Below, piece after piece: positions 7,615 through 15,871 of a DNA stretch of 26,424 nucleotides. Position 1 is the stretch's first letter. Each line of letters starts with the position of its first letter. A model generated the notes under the pieces. That model was not told the DNA's origin, did not search any database, and saw only the letters and a program-made list of their open reading frames with translations. Both the position numbers and the translations under genes were made by a program. The stretch is from contig CBDUST010000027.1 of the NCBI GenBank assembly GCA_965369945.1, positions 1 through 26,424 of the forward strand, written 5' to 3'. Origin of the DNA: JADFNO01 sp965369945. Lineage in GTDB: Bacteria > Planctomycetota > Phycisphaerae > Phycisphaerales > SM1A02.

Positions 7615-8082
7615 ATGGCAGGTAGCGTGAACAAAGTCTTTTTGATGGGCAACCTCACCCGCGACGTGGAATTGAAATACACGCCGAGTAATCAACCGGT
7701 CGCGACATTCGGCCTGGCGATGAACCGCCGGTACAAAACCAAAGACGGTGAAAACCGCGAAGAGACAACATTCGTGGACTGCGAGGCATGGGCCCGTACC
7801 GCCGAGGTGATGAACGAGTACCTCTCCAAGGGCAGGCCTGTCTTCATCGAAGGTCGTCTGAAGCTCGACCAATGGCAAGACAAGGAAGGCAACAAACGAT
7901 CAAAACTCCGCGTGGTCGTCGAGAACTTCCAGTTTGTTGATTCGCGCGGCAGTGCAGGTGGCGGCGGAGGCGGCGATCGGTCGTCCGCGCCCGAGCGGAT
8001 GGCGTCAGCAAACGCCTCCTCTGCGGCCTCGCCCGACTCCGGACAGCATCAACCGGTCAGCGAGGACGACATTCCGTTTTGA
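7615..8082 (+). CDS. ssb: Single-stranded DNA-binding protein
   Basis: A 155-residue SSB. The N-terminal OB fold (about 1-110) includes NKVFLMGNLTRDVELKYTP, 'VATFGLAMNRRYK', FVDCEAWARTAEV and 'GRPVFIEGRLKLDQWQDKEG'. A Gly/Ser/Ala-rich linker follows (GGGGGGDRSS), then the acidic tip EDDIPF. That tip is the docking motif for SSB partner proteins in replication and repair. It has the best ribosome binding site in the window, AAAGGAGG four bases before the ATG. It lies between rpsF and rplI, the usual ribosomal context, but without rpsR. Confidence 0.97.
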   Translation: MAGSVNKVFLMGNLTRDVELKYTPSNQPVATFGLAMNRRYKTKDGENREETTFVDCEAWARTAEVMNEYLSKGRPVFIEGRLKLDQWQDKEGNKRSKLRVVVENFQFVDSRGSAGGGGGGDRSSAPERMASANASSAASPDSGQHQPVSEDDIPF

Positions 8083-8158
8083 AGTGATCCCCAAGAACGG
8101 TTGATACAGCCTCCATCAGGCGCACCGAACATCGAACCCATTCCTCAACGGTAAAGAC

Positions 8159-8731
8159 ATGGCTAAGAACATCGAATTACTACTGCTCAAGACTGTGGAA
8201 CCGCTTGGCATCGTCGGCGACGTGGTCAAGGTGAAACCAGGTTATGCCCGCAATTACCTGTTGCCTCATCGCCTCGCTGAGTCGCCAACTCCGACCAAGA
8301 TCGAAGCACTGAAGGAAGAACGGGCGGCGGCGCAAGCCGAGCTGGCTGCGCTTCGCAGCGCCCGGGAACAGCTTATCGAGCAGCTCACGGACGTCACCGT
8401 CACCGTTGAGCGCAGTTGCAATGACCAAGGCGGACTCTACGGTTCGGTCACCCAGCGCGACATTTCCGACGCTCTGCACGAAGCCGGGCACGGTGTCACG
8501 GTGGAGTACATTCGACTCAGTCACCCCATCCGCCACGTCGGCACCTACCCCGTTCCGGTTCAGTTCGACAAGGATCTGCGCATCGAAGTGACGGTGATCG
8601 TGAACCCGGACCACGAACTGCCGGATACCGCCGAGGCTGAAACCTCAGCAGGCGAGGACGAAGCGTCCGCTCAGGGCGACGACGAAGCAACCGCGAAAGA
8701 GAAGGCAGTAGAATCAAGCGCCAACGCTTAG
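8159..8731 (+). CDS. rplI: 50S ribosomal protein L9 with acidic tail
   Basis: A 190-residue bL9. The N-terminal rRNA-binding domain has IELLLLKTVEPLGIVGDVV and the strongly conserved VKPGYARNYLLPHRLA. A long connecting helix follows (IEALKEERAAAQAELAAL), then the C-terminal domain (LYGSVTQRDISDAL, ending near IEVTVIVNP). From about residue 156 there is an acidic, Ala-rich tail (GEDEASAQGDDEATAKEKA) that ordinary L9 (about 150 residues) lacks. It starts 76 bases after ssb. Its stop overlaps by a few bases the stop of the convergent minus-strand gene. Confidence 0.96.
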   Translation: MAKNIELLLLKTVEPLGIVGDVVKVKPGYARNYLLPHRLAESPTPTKIEALKEERAAAQAELAALRSAREQLIEQLTDVTVTVERSCNDQGGLYGSVTQRDISDALHEAGHGVTVEYIRLSHPIRHVGTYPVPVQFDKDLRIEVTVIVNPDHELPDTAEAETSAGEDEASAQGDDEATAKEKAVESSANA

Positions 8732-9105
8732 GCGATCGTTCGAACCGGTGTCAGAAACCGCAGTTCCAGATACCGCGCGACGTAGTCGAGAATGCTCGTC
8801 GCCTCGGGAATGTCGGGGTTGTTCGTTGGTCCGCGCGGCTCGAAGCGCATGCCGCGAAATCGATCGACGGCATCTTGCAGCGGCAAGCCGTACTGCAACG
8901 CCAAACTGAACGCGCGGCAGAATCCCTGGGTCAGCCCGGACAACGTCGATCCTTCCTTGCTCATCTTGATGAAAATCTCGCCCGGACGGTCGTTATCAAA
9001 CAGTCCGATGGTGAGGTAACCCTCGTTTCCAGCGATCGTGAACTTGTGTGTCACCGATCGTCGGGTCGTTGGCAGGACTTGTCGCTGAGCGATCGTTGGC
9101 GTCAT
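8728..9105 (-). CDS. Free-standing C-terminal (TSCPD-type) domain of class II ribonucleotide reductase
   Basis: A 125-residue protein matching only the C-terminal domain of vitamin B12-dependent ribonucleotide reductase (NrdJ). The characteristic run is RRSVTHKFTIAGNEGYLTIG, then PGEIFIKMSKEGSTLSGL, a helix with 'FSLALQYGLPL', 'RFEPRGPTNNPDIPEATSI' in the usual place, and LDYVARYLELRFL. The catalytic barrel of the reductase is not present. Split NrdJa/NrdJb arrangements are known in Pseudomonas, so it may act as a separate subunit or regulator of a reductase encoded elsewhere. I chose the ATG at 9105, which has GAGG 11 bases upstream; a GTG at 9174 would add 23 residues without family likeness. 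It converges on rplI with a 4-base overlap. Confidence 0.78.
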   Translation of the reverse strand: MTPTIAQRQVLPTTRRSVTHKFTIAGNEGYLTIGLFDNDRPGEIFIKMSKEGSTLSGLTQGFCRAFSLALQYGLPLQDAVDRFRGMRFEPRGPTNNPDIPEATSILDYVARYLELRFLTPVRTIA

Positions 9106-9241
9106 GGGTCGAGCAACCTCATGTGTATACAAGCGGCGTAGTTGACGTTCGATGAAGGGCGTGCCCCATCGCACAGCGTCGAACCCTACATCGTCTAGGA
9201 CGCGAGCAGCGCTCCAGTTTCAACCTACCGCCAAGATGGGC

Positions 9242-12200
9242 TCACTGCACGATCGCGGGTTCAGCTGCCTCGGTCCCGGCGCCTAACCGGTGCCGGAGGA
9301 CGGAGAGAATCGTGTCGGATTCCAGGTAGTTGGCCGGCGGACGGTAATAAACCTCGGCGAACCCCTTACCGTCAGCTTGGCCCACAAGTCTCAGCGATCC
9401 CTTCGCTTCGCCCATGCGTTGTTGCAACTCCTGCGGCTTCTCGGTCGCAAAGATCACATCTTCTTCATGCAGCGTGATGGAACGAATCCCGATCTCCGCC
9501 GCAAGCACTCGTAGTTCAGCCAACTGAATCAACGTTTGAGCACTACTCGGTAAGGAACCGTAGGCACTGGCCAGGTCGCGCTCAACACGCTGCAAATCTT
9601 CGATGCTCTCGGCCCGGCTGATGCGCCGATACGCATCGAGTCGCCGAATGTCAGACGGGATATAACCCTTCGGCAGCGACGCGGCGATAGCCAGGTCAAC
9701 CGTCGTATCCAACGAGCTTGCGCGTGATTCGTTCTTCAGATCGCCAACCGCTTGTTCGAGCAATTGACAGTACATCTCGTACCCCACCACCGCGATGTGC
9801 CCGGACTGCTCAGCGCCAAGTAAATTCCCAGCGCCGCGGATCTCCAGGTCACGCATCGCGATCTTGAAGCCAGCCCCGAGCATCGAGAACTGTTCGATCG
9901 CCTTGAGCCGCCGTACCGCGACCTCGCTGACAACTCGATCCGGCGGAAGGATCAGATAACAGTAGGCCCGATGCTTGTATCTCCCAACACGGCCACGAAG
10001 TTGGTGCAGTTCCGAGAGGCCAAAAATGTGCGCATCGTTGATGAACATTGTGTTGGCGGTCGGAATGTCGATCCCCGACTCGATAATGGTTGTGCACACG
10101 AGAACATCCACCTCTCGGCGCATGAACTTCAACATCACGGATTCGAGTTGCCGCGACGGCATCTGGCCGTGCCCCACCAACACACGCGCATCGGGAACGA
10201 GCTGCTGAATCTGATCGGCAACTGACTGGATGTTGTATACGCGATTGTGAACGTAGAACACTTGCCCGTCTCGCGCCAGCTCTCGCTCGATCGCCCGCTG
10301 AACTCGCTTCGGATCGCTCGAGATGACTTCCGTGACAATGGCGCGGCGATCATGCGGAGCCGTGGTTAGCGAGCTGATGTCGCGCAGCCCGAGCATGGCC
10401 ATGTGCAGTGTGCGCGGAATCGGCGTGGCGCTGAGCGTCAGAACGTCCACAGTCAGCCGAAACTCCAAGAGGCGTTGCTTGTGCTCAACACCAAAGCGTT
10501 GCTCCTCGTCGATAATCACCAGCCCAAGATCAGCGAACCGTACATCCTTACTCAGCAGGCGATGGGTCCCGATGATGATGTCCACCTGACCTTTGCGCAC
10601 ACTATCAAGCAGTTGTTGTTGCTCTTTCTTGGTCTTGAAGCGACTGATGGACTCGATACGAAACGGATATTCGGCGAAGCGCTGCCGGAGCGTCCGCTCA
10701 TGCTGCTCCGCAAGCACGGTTGTCGGCACGAGCAGCGCGACTTGCTTGCCGTATTCAGCCGCCTTGAACGCCGCCCGAATGGCGACTTCAGTTTTTCCAA
10801 ACCCCACATCGCCGCAAATCAACCGATCCATCGGCCTCGGATCGCCCATGTCGCGCTTCACTTGACCAGCGGCGGTGAGCTGATCGTCCGTCTCTTCATA
10901 GGGGAATTCCGCTTCGAACTCTCGCTGCCATGTCGTATCGGCGGGATAGCGAATTCCCTGCGTCGATTCCCGAGCCGCCTGAATTCGCAACATCTCGGTC
11001 GCAAGATCGCGAACCGCCTCTTGCACCTTGGCCTTTTGTCGATCCCATTTCTGAGAACCGACACGGGAAAGTTCAGGTCGACCCTTGAACGATCCAATGT
11101 ATTTCTGCACGAGTTCGATCTTCGACGCCGGAACGTGTACCTTCGCGCTGCCGGCAAACTCGAGTGTCAGAAATTCTTCCACCGAACGATCGCGCCGACC
11201 CTGGATGCTCTGCACTTGGATGAATCTGGCGATCCCATGATCGCGATGGACGACAAGATCGCCCGGCTGCAAATCCAGAAATGTATCCATCGCGCGCGAA
11301 GCGCCCAAACGGAATCGCCGGCGAACGTGGTATCGGTGCAACAACTCGTGATGCGTCACCAGCGCTAGTCGAGTGTCCTTCGTCCCCTCCCAAATGAAGC
11401 CACGGTGTAGATACTGCGTGAGCAACGCCACACTTGCCTGCGGTGCGAATTCGTTGAGCAATTCCTTCATCCGCTGCGCCTCGCCGTCCTTCTGGCACAG
11501 CACCATTGTCTCCAGGCTGTTAGCTAACTCCCCTAGCTCGACCACCGCCGCCGACGCATCCTCGTCGAACTGTGGCAATGGTCGCAATGGAAGGCTAATG
11601 CACGACTGCGGCGCCGAGCCCGGCGAATACTGATTCACCTCCAGCATCGCATGGCATCGCCCCGCAAGTTGTTGAATGATCTCGGCGCATGTAAACAAAC
11701 TGCGAGCGTCGACCGCTCGATCCATATAGCTGCGGCCCTGTTCGTTCAGTTCGACCATCTCCGCCAATATCACGACCGTCTTGCTCGGCAGATATGCCGC
11801 CAGCGATTCCTCCGCCTCGTTTGAATCCGCCAACTCAGCTGATACGCGCGCGATCTCGATCGATTCCAACTTGCGATCCGAGGCAAGCGTCTCCAAGTCG
11901 ATCTCGTACAGTGCCTCGACCTCGTCGCCAAACAAGTCGAGGCGAACCGCAGTAGCGCCCGGGGAGAAGATGTCCACAATCCCGCCGCGGATCGTGTACT
12001 CGCCCGGCGATTCGATCGTCTCGACCCGCGCGTAGCCTGCTTCATGAAGCCAATCGACGAACGCTGACAAATCCAGCGAATCACTGTCTTGGATCACACG
12101 CACCAAATGATCGAGCTGTTCCGGATGTGGCACCGCTTGCATCAAGGCATGAACTGGTGCGACGATCACTTCCACCTCATCTTGCGCGACCAAACGGCGC

Positions 12201-12505
12201 GCGAGCCGCAACCGATCGGTCAGCAATTCGATGTTCACGTTGGACTCGCCGGGCAGAACTTCCATGGCGGGGAACTTCGCGACGTCAACATCCATCGCCT
12301 CAAGTTCTTCGACCGCCTCGTCAGCCTGATCCACGTGCGGCATCACGAGAAGTATGGGTCGGCCAAGCCGTTGCCGGAGCGCTGCCGCCAAGACAACCGT
12401 GCTGGAACCCACCACCCCTCGGGCGGCCGCAGTGTTCCCACCCTCAAGAAGCTCGGCCAGCTTCTGGACCTGGGGTTCGGCCGCGATCCGCTTGATCCAA
12501 CTCAT
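9242..12505 (-). CDS. mfd: Transcription-repair coupling factor
   Basis: A DNA translocase of about 1087 residues that removes RNA polymerase stalled at lesions and recruits UvrA. Domains in order: the UvrB-like N-terminal module (about 20-330, with GEYTIRGGIVDIFSPG), the RNA polymerase-interacting CarD-like domain (about 412-475, LQPGDLVVHRDHGIARF), then the RecG-like ATPase. Using the numbering from the ATG at 12514, Walker A is GDVGFGKT (568-575), the DEEQ box is at 669-672, and SATPIPRTLHMAMLGLRD follows. Motif VI is QLRGRVGR. The C-terminal TRCF domain is complete. The ATG at 12505 has GAGG nine bases upstream and is preferred; the ATG at 12514 abuts that GAGG. Length is normal for the family. 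Confidence 0.97.
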   Translation of the reverse strand: MSWIKRIAAEPQVQKLAELLEGGNTAAARGVVGSSTVVLAAALRQRLGRPILLVMPHVDQADEAVEELEAMDVDVAKFPAMEVLPGESNVNIELLTDRLRLARRLVAQDEVEVIVAPVHALMQAVPHPEQLDHLVRVIQDSDSLDLSAFVDWLHEAGYARVETIESPGEYTIRGGIVDIFSPGATAVRLDLFGDEVEALYEIDLETLASDRKLESIEIARVSAELADSNEAEESLAAYLPSKTVVILAEMVELNEQGRSYMDRAVDARSLFTCAEIIQQLAGRCHAMLEVNQYSPGSAPQSCISLPLRPLPQFDEDASAAVVELGELANSLETMVLCQKDGEAQRMKELLNEFAPQASVALLTQYLHRGFIWEGTKDTRLALVTHHELLHRYHVRRRFRLGASRAMDTFLDLQPGDLVVHRDHGIARFIQVQSIQGRRDRSVEEFLTLEFAGSAKVHVPASKIELVQKYIGSFKGRPELSRVGSQKWDRQKAKVQEAVRDLATEMLRIQAARESTQGIRYPADTTWQREFEAEFPYEETDDQLTAAGQVKRDMGDPRPMDRLICGDVGFGKTEVAIRAAFKAAEYGKQVALLVPTTVLAEQHERTLRQRFAEYPFRIESISRFKTKKEQQQLLDSVRKGQVDIIIGTHRLLSKDVRFADLGLVIIDEEQRFGVEHKQRLLEFRLTVDVLTLSATPIPRTLHMAMLGLRDISSLTTAPHDRRAIVTEVISSDPKRVQRAIERELARDGQVFYVHNRVYNIQSVADQIQQLVPDARVLVGHGQMPSRQLESVMLKFMRREVDVLVCTTIIESGIDIPTANTMFINDAHIFGLSELHQLRGRVGRYKHRAYCYLILPPDRVVSEVAVRRLKAIEQFSMLGAGFKIAMRDLEIRGAGNLLGAEQSGHIAVVGYEMYCQLLEQAVGDLKNESRASSLDTTVDLAIAASLPKGYIPSDIRRLDAYRRISRAESIEDLQRVERDLASAYGSLPSSAQTLIQLAELRVLAAEIGIRSITLHEEDVIFATEKPQELQQRMGEAKGSLRLVGQADGKGFAEVYYRPPANYLESDTILSVLRHRLGAGTEAAEPAIVQ

Positions 12506-12671
12506 CGGGCCCATCCTCGCCCAATGCGCGCAGCATCAACCCCCGACCGGTTTTCCTGGCGGTCTGGTTTCGGATCCATGATGAGACAATCCTAGAGGAA
12601 TGCCGCCGCTCCTGCTCCGCACCGAACTGCTTGGGTCGCCAGCGAGATCGTGTGCTCAGCGGCAAGTCCAC

Positions 12672-12700
12672 AAAAAGGCCCCCGGCGACTGTTCCGGGGG
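12672..12700 (-). terminator. Intrinsic terminator after the dockerin-type gene
   Basis: On the minus strand CCCCCGG, an 8-base loop and CCGGGGG form a 7-bp GC-only stem, followed by CC and TTTTT. It lies about 60 bases beyond the stop of the secreted dockerin-type gene and well before mfd. It therefore separates the secreted-protein cluster from mfd. Confidence 0.8.
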
Positions 12701-12762
12701 TGACGCCGAGGGCCCGGGAAAGGGGGCAAAATTGGTCAGGGTGAGTGTAGCGGAAACAAGAC

Positions 12763-14544
12763 TCAATTGAACGGATCGGCGCCGGGGCACTCGCCAGTAT
12801 GCAGGCACAAGCACTTACTGCAATGATCCAGGTAGTGGATCATCCAGCACAGGTAGTTCGCCTGCTCCGCCGGAGTGCCGTTAGTCATCCTGTCTACGAA
12901 ATTGATCCAATCGACCATGTCCAGACACGCGGCGGTCAGCTCCGCTAGGAGCGACGGTGGTGGTTGCCCTGCCCCGCAAGGGCATAAACCCCAATCACCC
13001 ACCAGGTCGAGCAGATCGGGTACGCCAACGAAGGTGTTGCAGTCGAGATCGGCCGGATGCCCCGGGTTCGAACCCCACGCGCCCAGCAAGATGAGCAGGT
13101 CCTTCACGTCGACCGCGCAGTCGCGATCGAGATCAGCCGGGCAAGCTGGGCGGACCGTGACGCGGTAATCAGGGCTATCCCAACTCACAGCTGGGTTGCC
13201 GTCGACCTGGTCACACATCAAGTCGGCAGTGGCGATAAGACGATACTCATAGCCGATCTCGAACCCGTCTGCCCCGAGCGCACCGGATACAAGCAACGAG
13301 TTCCCATCAGCCGGATCAACAGCGTAATCAAAATCTGTTGATGAGAGCAATACGAACTCATCGGTTGTGCAGGCAGTTCTGCGCTCAATGGTCACGGGCG
13401 CATTGGCGTTGAGCGTAATCGGTCCATAGTGTCGCAGCTTCACTTCGAGAGCGGGATCGGCGTCTTCGAGCAACACCGTCTCGCCGTTGGCCGGGGCGCA
13501 TGACTCATCATGCAGATCAAACGGAGCGAGTCCGACCGATCCGCCACCGAGCGAAGCGGCGGTGTTGGTGTAACCCGGTCCGGTGAGTATGACTTGAGCC
13601 GGATCGCCGTCAAATCCGATCTTGACCGGTGCGTCCCACACCGGGTCTGCAATATTGTCAGCATTGAAAATGATCTGCGTTGCCAAGCCGCCAATAGGCA
13701 CTTCGATTTTGCGGTTTCCGCCAGTGTATGACTCGCCGAATGTGATTGTCGCAGCCAGTTGCACATTGAAGTGTAGTTCACCACCAGATGGCTGATTGGC
13801 CATCGTACGAGCCTCAAGAGACCCTACGAATGTGTCAACAATAATCTTTGAGATTGTCCCCGTCGTGCCGCCATTCACACGCGCGTTGATATCGGCGTAG
13901 AGGTTTTGCGCTTGGGTAATATTCCTAATATACTCATGTGCCTCGATGGCCACCGGTGCCACCGCTGTACCGATATCTCCATCTGCACGAATGAAGCCGA
14001 TTCGCCCGAACGGCGCACGAATATCGCCAAAAATGCTACCGGAGGCATCGACAGTGGCGATGCCGTTCGTCGGGACAGAAGTTTGGGTAGAAATGATATT
14101 GCCCGTGATATCTCCACCAATCAATAGGTTGCCAATCGAATGAATGTTTACGGATCCCAGATCGCCGAAGATATCGACCAACCCGAGCAGATGTGCGTGA
14201 CTTGAGGCGCCGACGATGTTCCAAATGTCTTGGATCTTCGTTGCCGGATCGTCACACTCTTCGAGGATTCTGATCATGGCAACGGACGGTGGCACCTGCA
14301 CGACTACATTCTCGATCACAAGGCCGGGAATCGTTGGATGAATCTCGAACCAGTTGCCCGGGTTATTGTTTATCAAGAAGACGTTGTAGTGGCCGCCGCC
14401 TAAATTTTCGACGATGTACGAGTCGGGTACGATCGTGGGATCACACTGGAAATCAGTAAGGATAATCCCCTGTCCGCAAACGGACTGACCAACCACCAGA
14501 CAACTCAACCCAATCAAGACTCCAAGTGCGTTCTTCCTTCGCAT
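12763..14544 (-). CDS. Secreted protein with dockerin-like repeats and Cys-rich C-terminus
   Basis: A 593-residue exported protein. Residues 1-25 are a signal peptide (RRK, then GVLIGLSCLVVGQSVCGQG). The middle has repetitive beta-rich sequence with many Ile/Gly/Asp (GNLLIGGDITGN, ASGSIFGDIRAPFGRIG), which suggests a beta-solenoid or adhesin-like structure. From about residue 466 there are two dockerin-like EF-hand repeats, DLDRDCAVDVKDLLILLGAWG-type and DLDCNTFVGVPDLLDLVGDWG-type, common in planctomycete surface proteins. A further 70 residues are rich in cysteine and helix (LCWMIHYLDHCSKCLCLH). The ATG at 14544 has AAGGAG 7 bases upstream, better than the ATG at 14577. It lies 29 bases after the SUMF1-fold gene, so they are probably cotranscribed. 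Its exact role is unknown. Confidence 0.8.
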   Translation of the reverse strand: MRRKNALGVLIGLSCLVVGQSVCGQGIILTDFQCDPTIVPDSYIVENLGGGHYNVFLINNNPGNWFEIHPTIPGLVIENVVVQVPPSVAMIRILEECDDPATKIQDIWNIVGASSHAHLLGLVDIFGDLGSVNIHSIGNLLIGGDITGNIISTQTSVPTNGIATVDASGSIFGDIRAPFGRIGFIRADGDIGTAVAPVAIEAHEYIRNITQAQNLYADINARVNGGTTGTISKIIVDTFVGSLEARTMANQPSGGELHFNVQLAATITFGESYTGGNRKIEVPIGGLATQIIFNADNIADPVWDAPVKIGFDGDPAQVILTGPGYTNTAASLGGGSVGLAPFDLHDESCAPANGETVLLEDADPALEVKLRHYGPITLNANAPVTIERRTACTTDEFVLLSSTDFDYAVDPADGNSLLVSGALGADGFEIGYEYRLIATADLMCDQVDGNPAVSWDSPDYRVTVRPACPADLDRDCAVDVKDLLILLGAWGSNPGHPADLDCNTFVGVPDLLDLVGDWGLCPCGAGQPPPSLLAELTAACLDMVDWINFVDRMTNGTPAEQANYLCWMIHYLDHCSKCLCLHTGECPGADPFN

Positions 14545-14573
14545 CCTCTTACTCCTTATCTCTCTTGGAAGGC

Positions 14574-15584
14574 TCAATAATCGTGCGGTGCGCGTCGTAT
14601 GTTGGGCTCAACAGGGATTGCCGACGCTAAACGTAGCCCTTGCGTTGTGGTCCCATTGGCGGGTCCATGGAGCGAGTAGAGGATACCATCTTCCGCCTGG
14701 TAGAGGTAATCGTCACTGAAGAAGCTCGAGCCTTTTGTCATTCGGCGGCTGTGCAACGGGCTACCGAACTCCTCCGTCCATTCCTGCCAGCCGCCGGAGA
14801 CGTCAAGTAGGCCCCAAGGACTCTGGATGTGTGGGTACGACCCCGGCCGAATCAGGTATTCTGGAAAGCCGGGGGTCCAAAACAGGCTGGCATTCGTTTC
14901 GCCACCTTTTCGTGGCGTCTCGGCAAAAAGTGGCTCATCACTGGAACCCGGTTGCCACCACCAACCTCCGTCACCCTGATTTGCCGCCGGATCGTAGTAC
15001 ACCCCCTTGAGCCATTCATCCAGGCTTGGAATCCAGTACCGCGCGCCGGGTGATCGCGTCGCCTGGTCGTTGTAGGAGCCGTCCTTGTTTTCAGTGAATG
15101 TGGATGTGTCGTAGGCGCCATGGGAGAAGGCCTCTTCAGTGTTCTCTTTGCCGTTGTGGAGCCAGTTGCAGTAGCGTGCGGCCATCCGCCAACTTTGATT
15201 GGTCGGGTAGTCCTCGGTCCCCTCGAACATGTGATATGAGTCGGGGTCGTTCAGCGGCCCGGCGATATAGATAAAACAGCCGGTGAGTCCGTGGCTCTGC
15301 CCATAGGTTCCTTCGTAGTATGGCGCAAAGGCCTGGACGAACTGGAACCATTGGTGAACGAGAATCTCCGTGCGTGTGAGGCGGTAGCGATAGTCGATCC
15401 CGCCCCGGCCTTTGAGCTGCCCTTGAGCCCCGCCCTCAAACGCCGGGTTGCCCGGATCGCCGATGATGACCCATTCCAGATCATTCCCCACATACGCCTG
15501 ACTGTCAGGCGTTTGCTGAGCCGGAAGAGCCGCCGCTGCCGTCAGCACGATCATAGTTATCAACGCTATCCATCCCTTGAGCAT
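14574..15584 (-). CDS. Secreted SUMF1/FGE-fold protein, copy A
   Basis: A 336-residue protein with a signal peptide (MLKGWIALITMIVLTAAAAL, cleavage near LPAQQ) and one sulfatase-modifying-factor (formylglycine-generating enzyme) fold domain. Fold marks are YRLTRTEILVHQWFQFVQ, 'SWRMAARYCNWLHNG', 'RYWIPSLDEWLKGVYYDP', SPWGLLDVSGGWQEWTEE and the closing GLRLASA. The catalytic cysteine pair of true FGE, expected near the C-terminal 'GSS' strand, is missing (the stretch is MTKGSSFFSDDYLYQAEDG), so formylglycine formation is unlikely. A binding or structural role is more likely. It is a close paralogue of the gene at 15872 and shares its upstream region. AGGGAGT precedes the ATG. The dockerin-type gene follows after 29 bases. 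Confidence 0.82.
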   Translation of the reverse strand: MLKGWIALITMIVLTAAAALPAQQTPDSQAYVGNDLEWVIIGDPGNPAFEGGAQGQLKGRGGIDYRYRLTRTEILVHQWFQFVQAFAPYYEGTYGQSHGLTGCFIYIAGPLNDPDSYHMFEGTEDYPTNQSWRMAARYCNWLHNGKENTEEAFSHGAYDTSTFTENKDGSYNDQATRSPGARYWIPSLDEWLKGVYYDPAANQGDGGWWWQPGSSDEPLFAETPRKGGETNASLFWTPGFPEYLIRPGSYPHIQSPWGLLDVSGGWQEWTEEFGSPLHSRRMTKGSSFFSDDYLYQAEDGILYSLHGPANGTTTQGLRLASAIPVEPNIRRAPHDY

Positions 15585-15675
15585 CGCTGACTCCCTGTTC
15601 TAAAGGCATTTGGCCGAATACGTGACGAATAGGCATATCGTCAATACGACCGGCGCTGACTTCAATACTCTACCG
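15585..15675 (-). repeat. Upstream region of copy A, duplicated at 16889-16979
   Basis: The 91 bases before the start of copy A align without gaps to the 91 bases before copy B. The distal 18 bases (GACTTCAATACTCTACCG on the plus strand, ending at 15675) are identical in both, while the part in between has diverged. The duplication therefore included the promoter, and the identical end is the likely regulatory part or the duplication edge. Confidence 0.75.
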
Positions 15676-15731
15676 CAATCTGCAGCCCTGTTATCAAACG
15701 ACAGGCCAGCAGCCTGTAGCAACGGCCATGG

Positions 15732-15869
15732 TCAACTGGATACGTGTCCCAGATAGGCGACACATACGCCAAGCGTCATTGGTTGTTGGGTAATGTTGGC
15801 GAACCCGGCATCGATCAGCATCTGCTCAAGTGCTTGACGGTCGGCGAAGGTGGCGGCTGATTTGGGAAG
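15732..15869 (-). pseudogene. ubiE: C-terminal remnant of a UbiE/MenG-type methyltransferase
   Basis: The minus strand reads LPKSAATFADRQALEQML, then IDAGFANITQQPMTLG, VCVAYLG and a TGA stop at 15732-15734. This matches the end of UbiE (demethylmenaquinone/2-methoxy-benzoquinol methyltransferase): 'YLxxS...F....L..ml..aGF..v....lt.G...lh.G'. The rest of the enzyme, about 190 residues with the SAM-binding domain, is absent. In place of it the frame meets the 3' end of SUMF1 copy B only a few bases upstream. It is a gene fragment left at a recombination joint, between the two SUMF1 copies. Confidence 0.72.
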
Positions 15870-15871
15870 GT

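Noticed and set aside
10403..11368. Plus-strand frame of 321 codons
   Set aside because: Entirely antisense to mfd, with no family likeness; a shadow of biased codon use.
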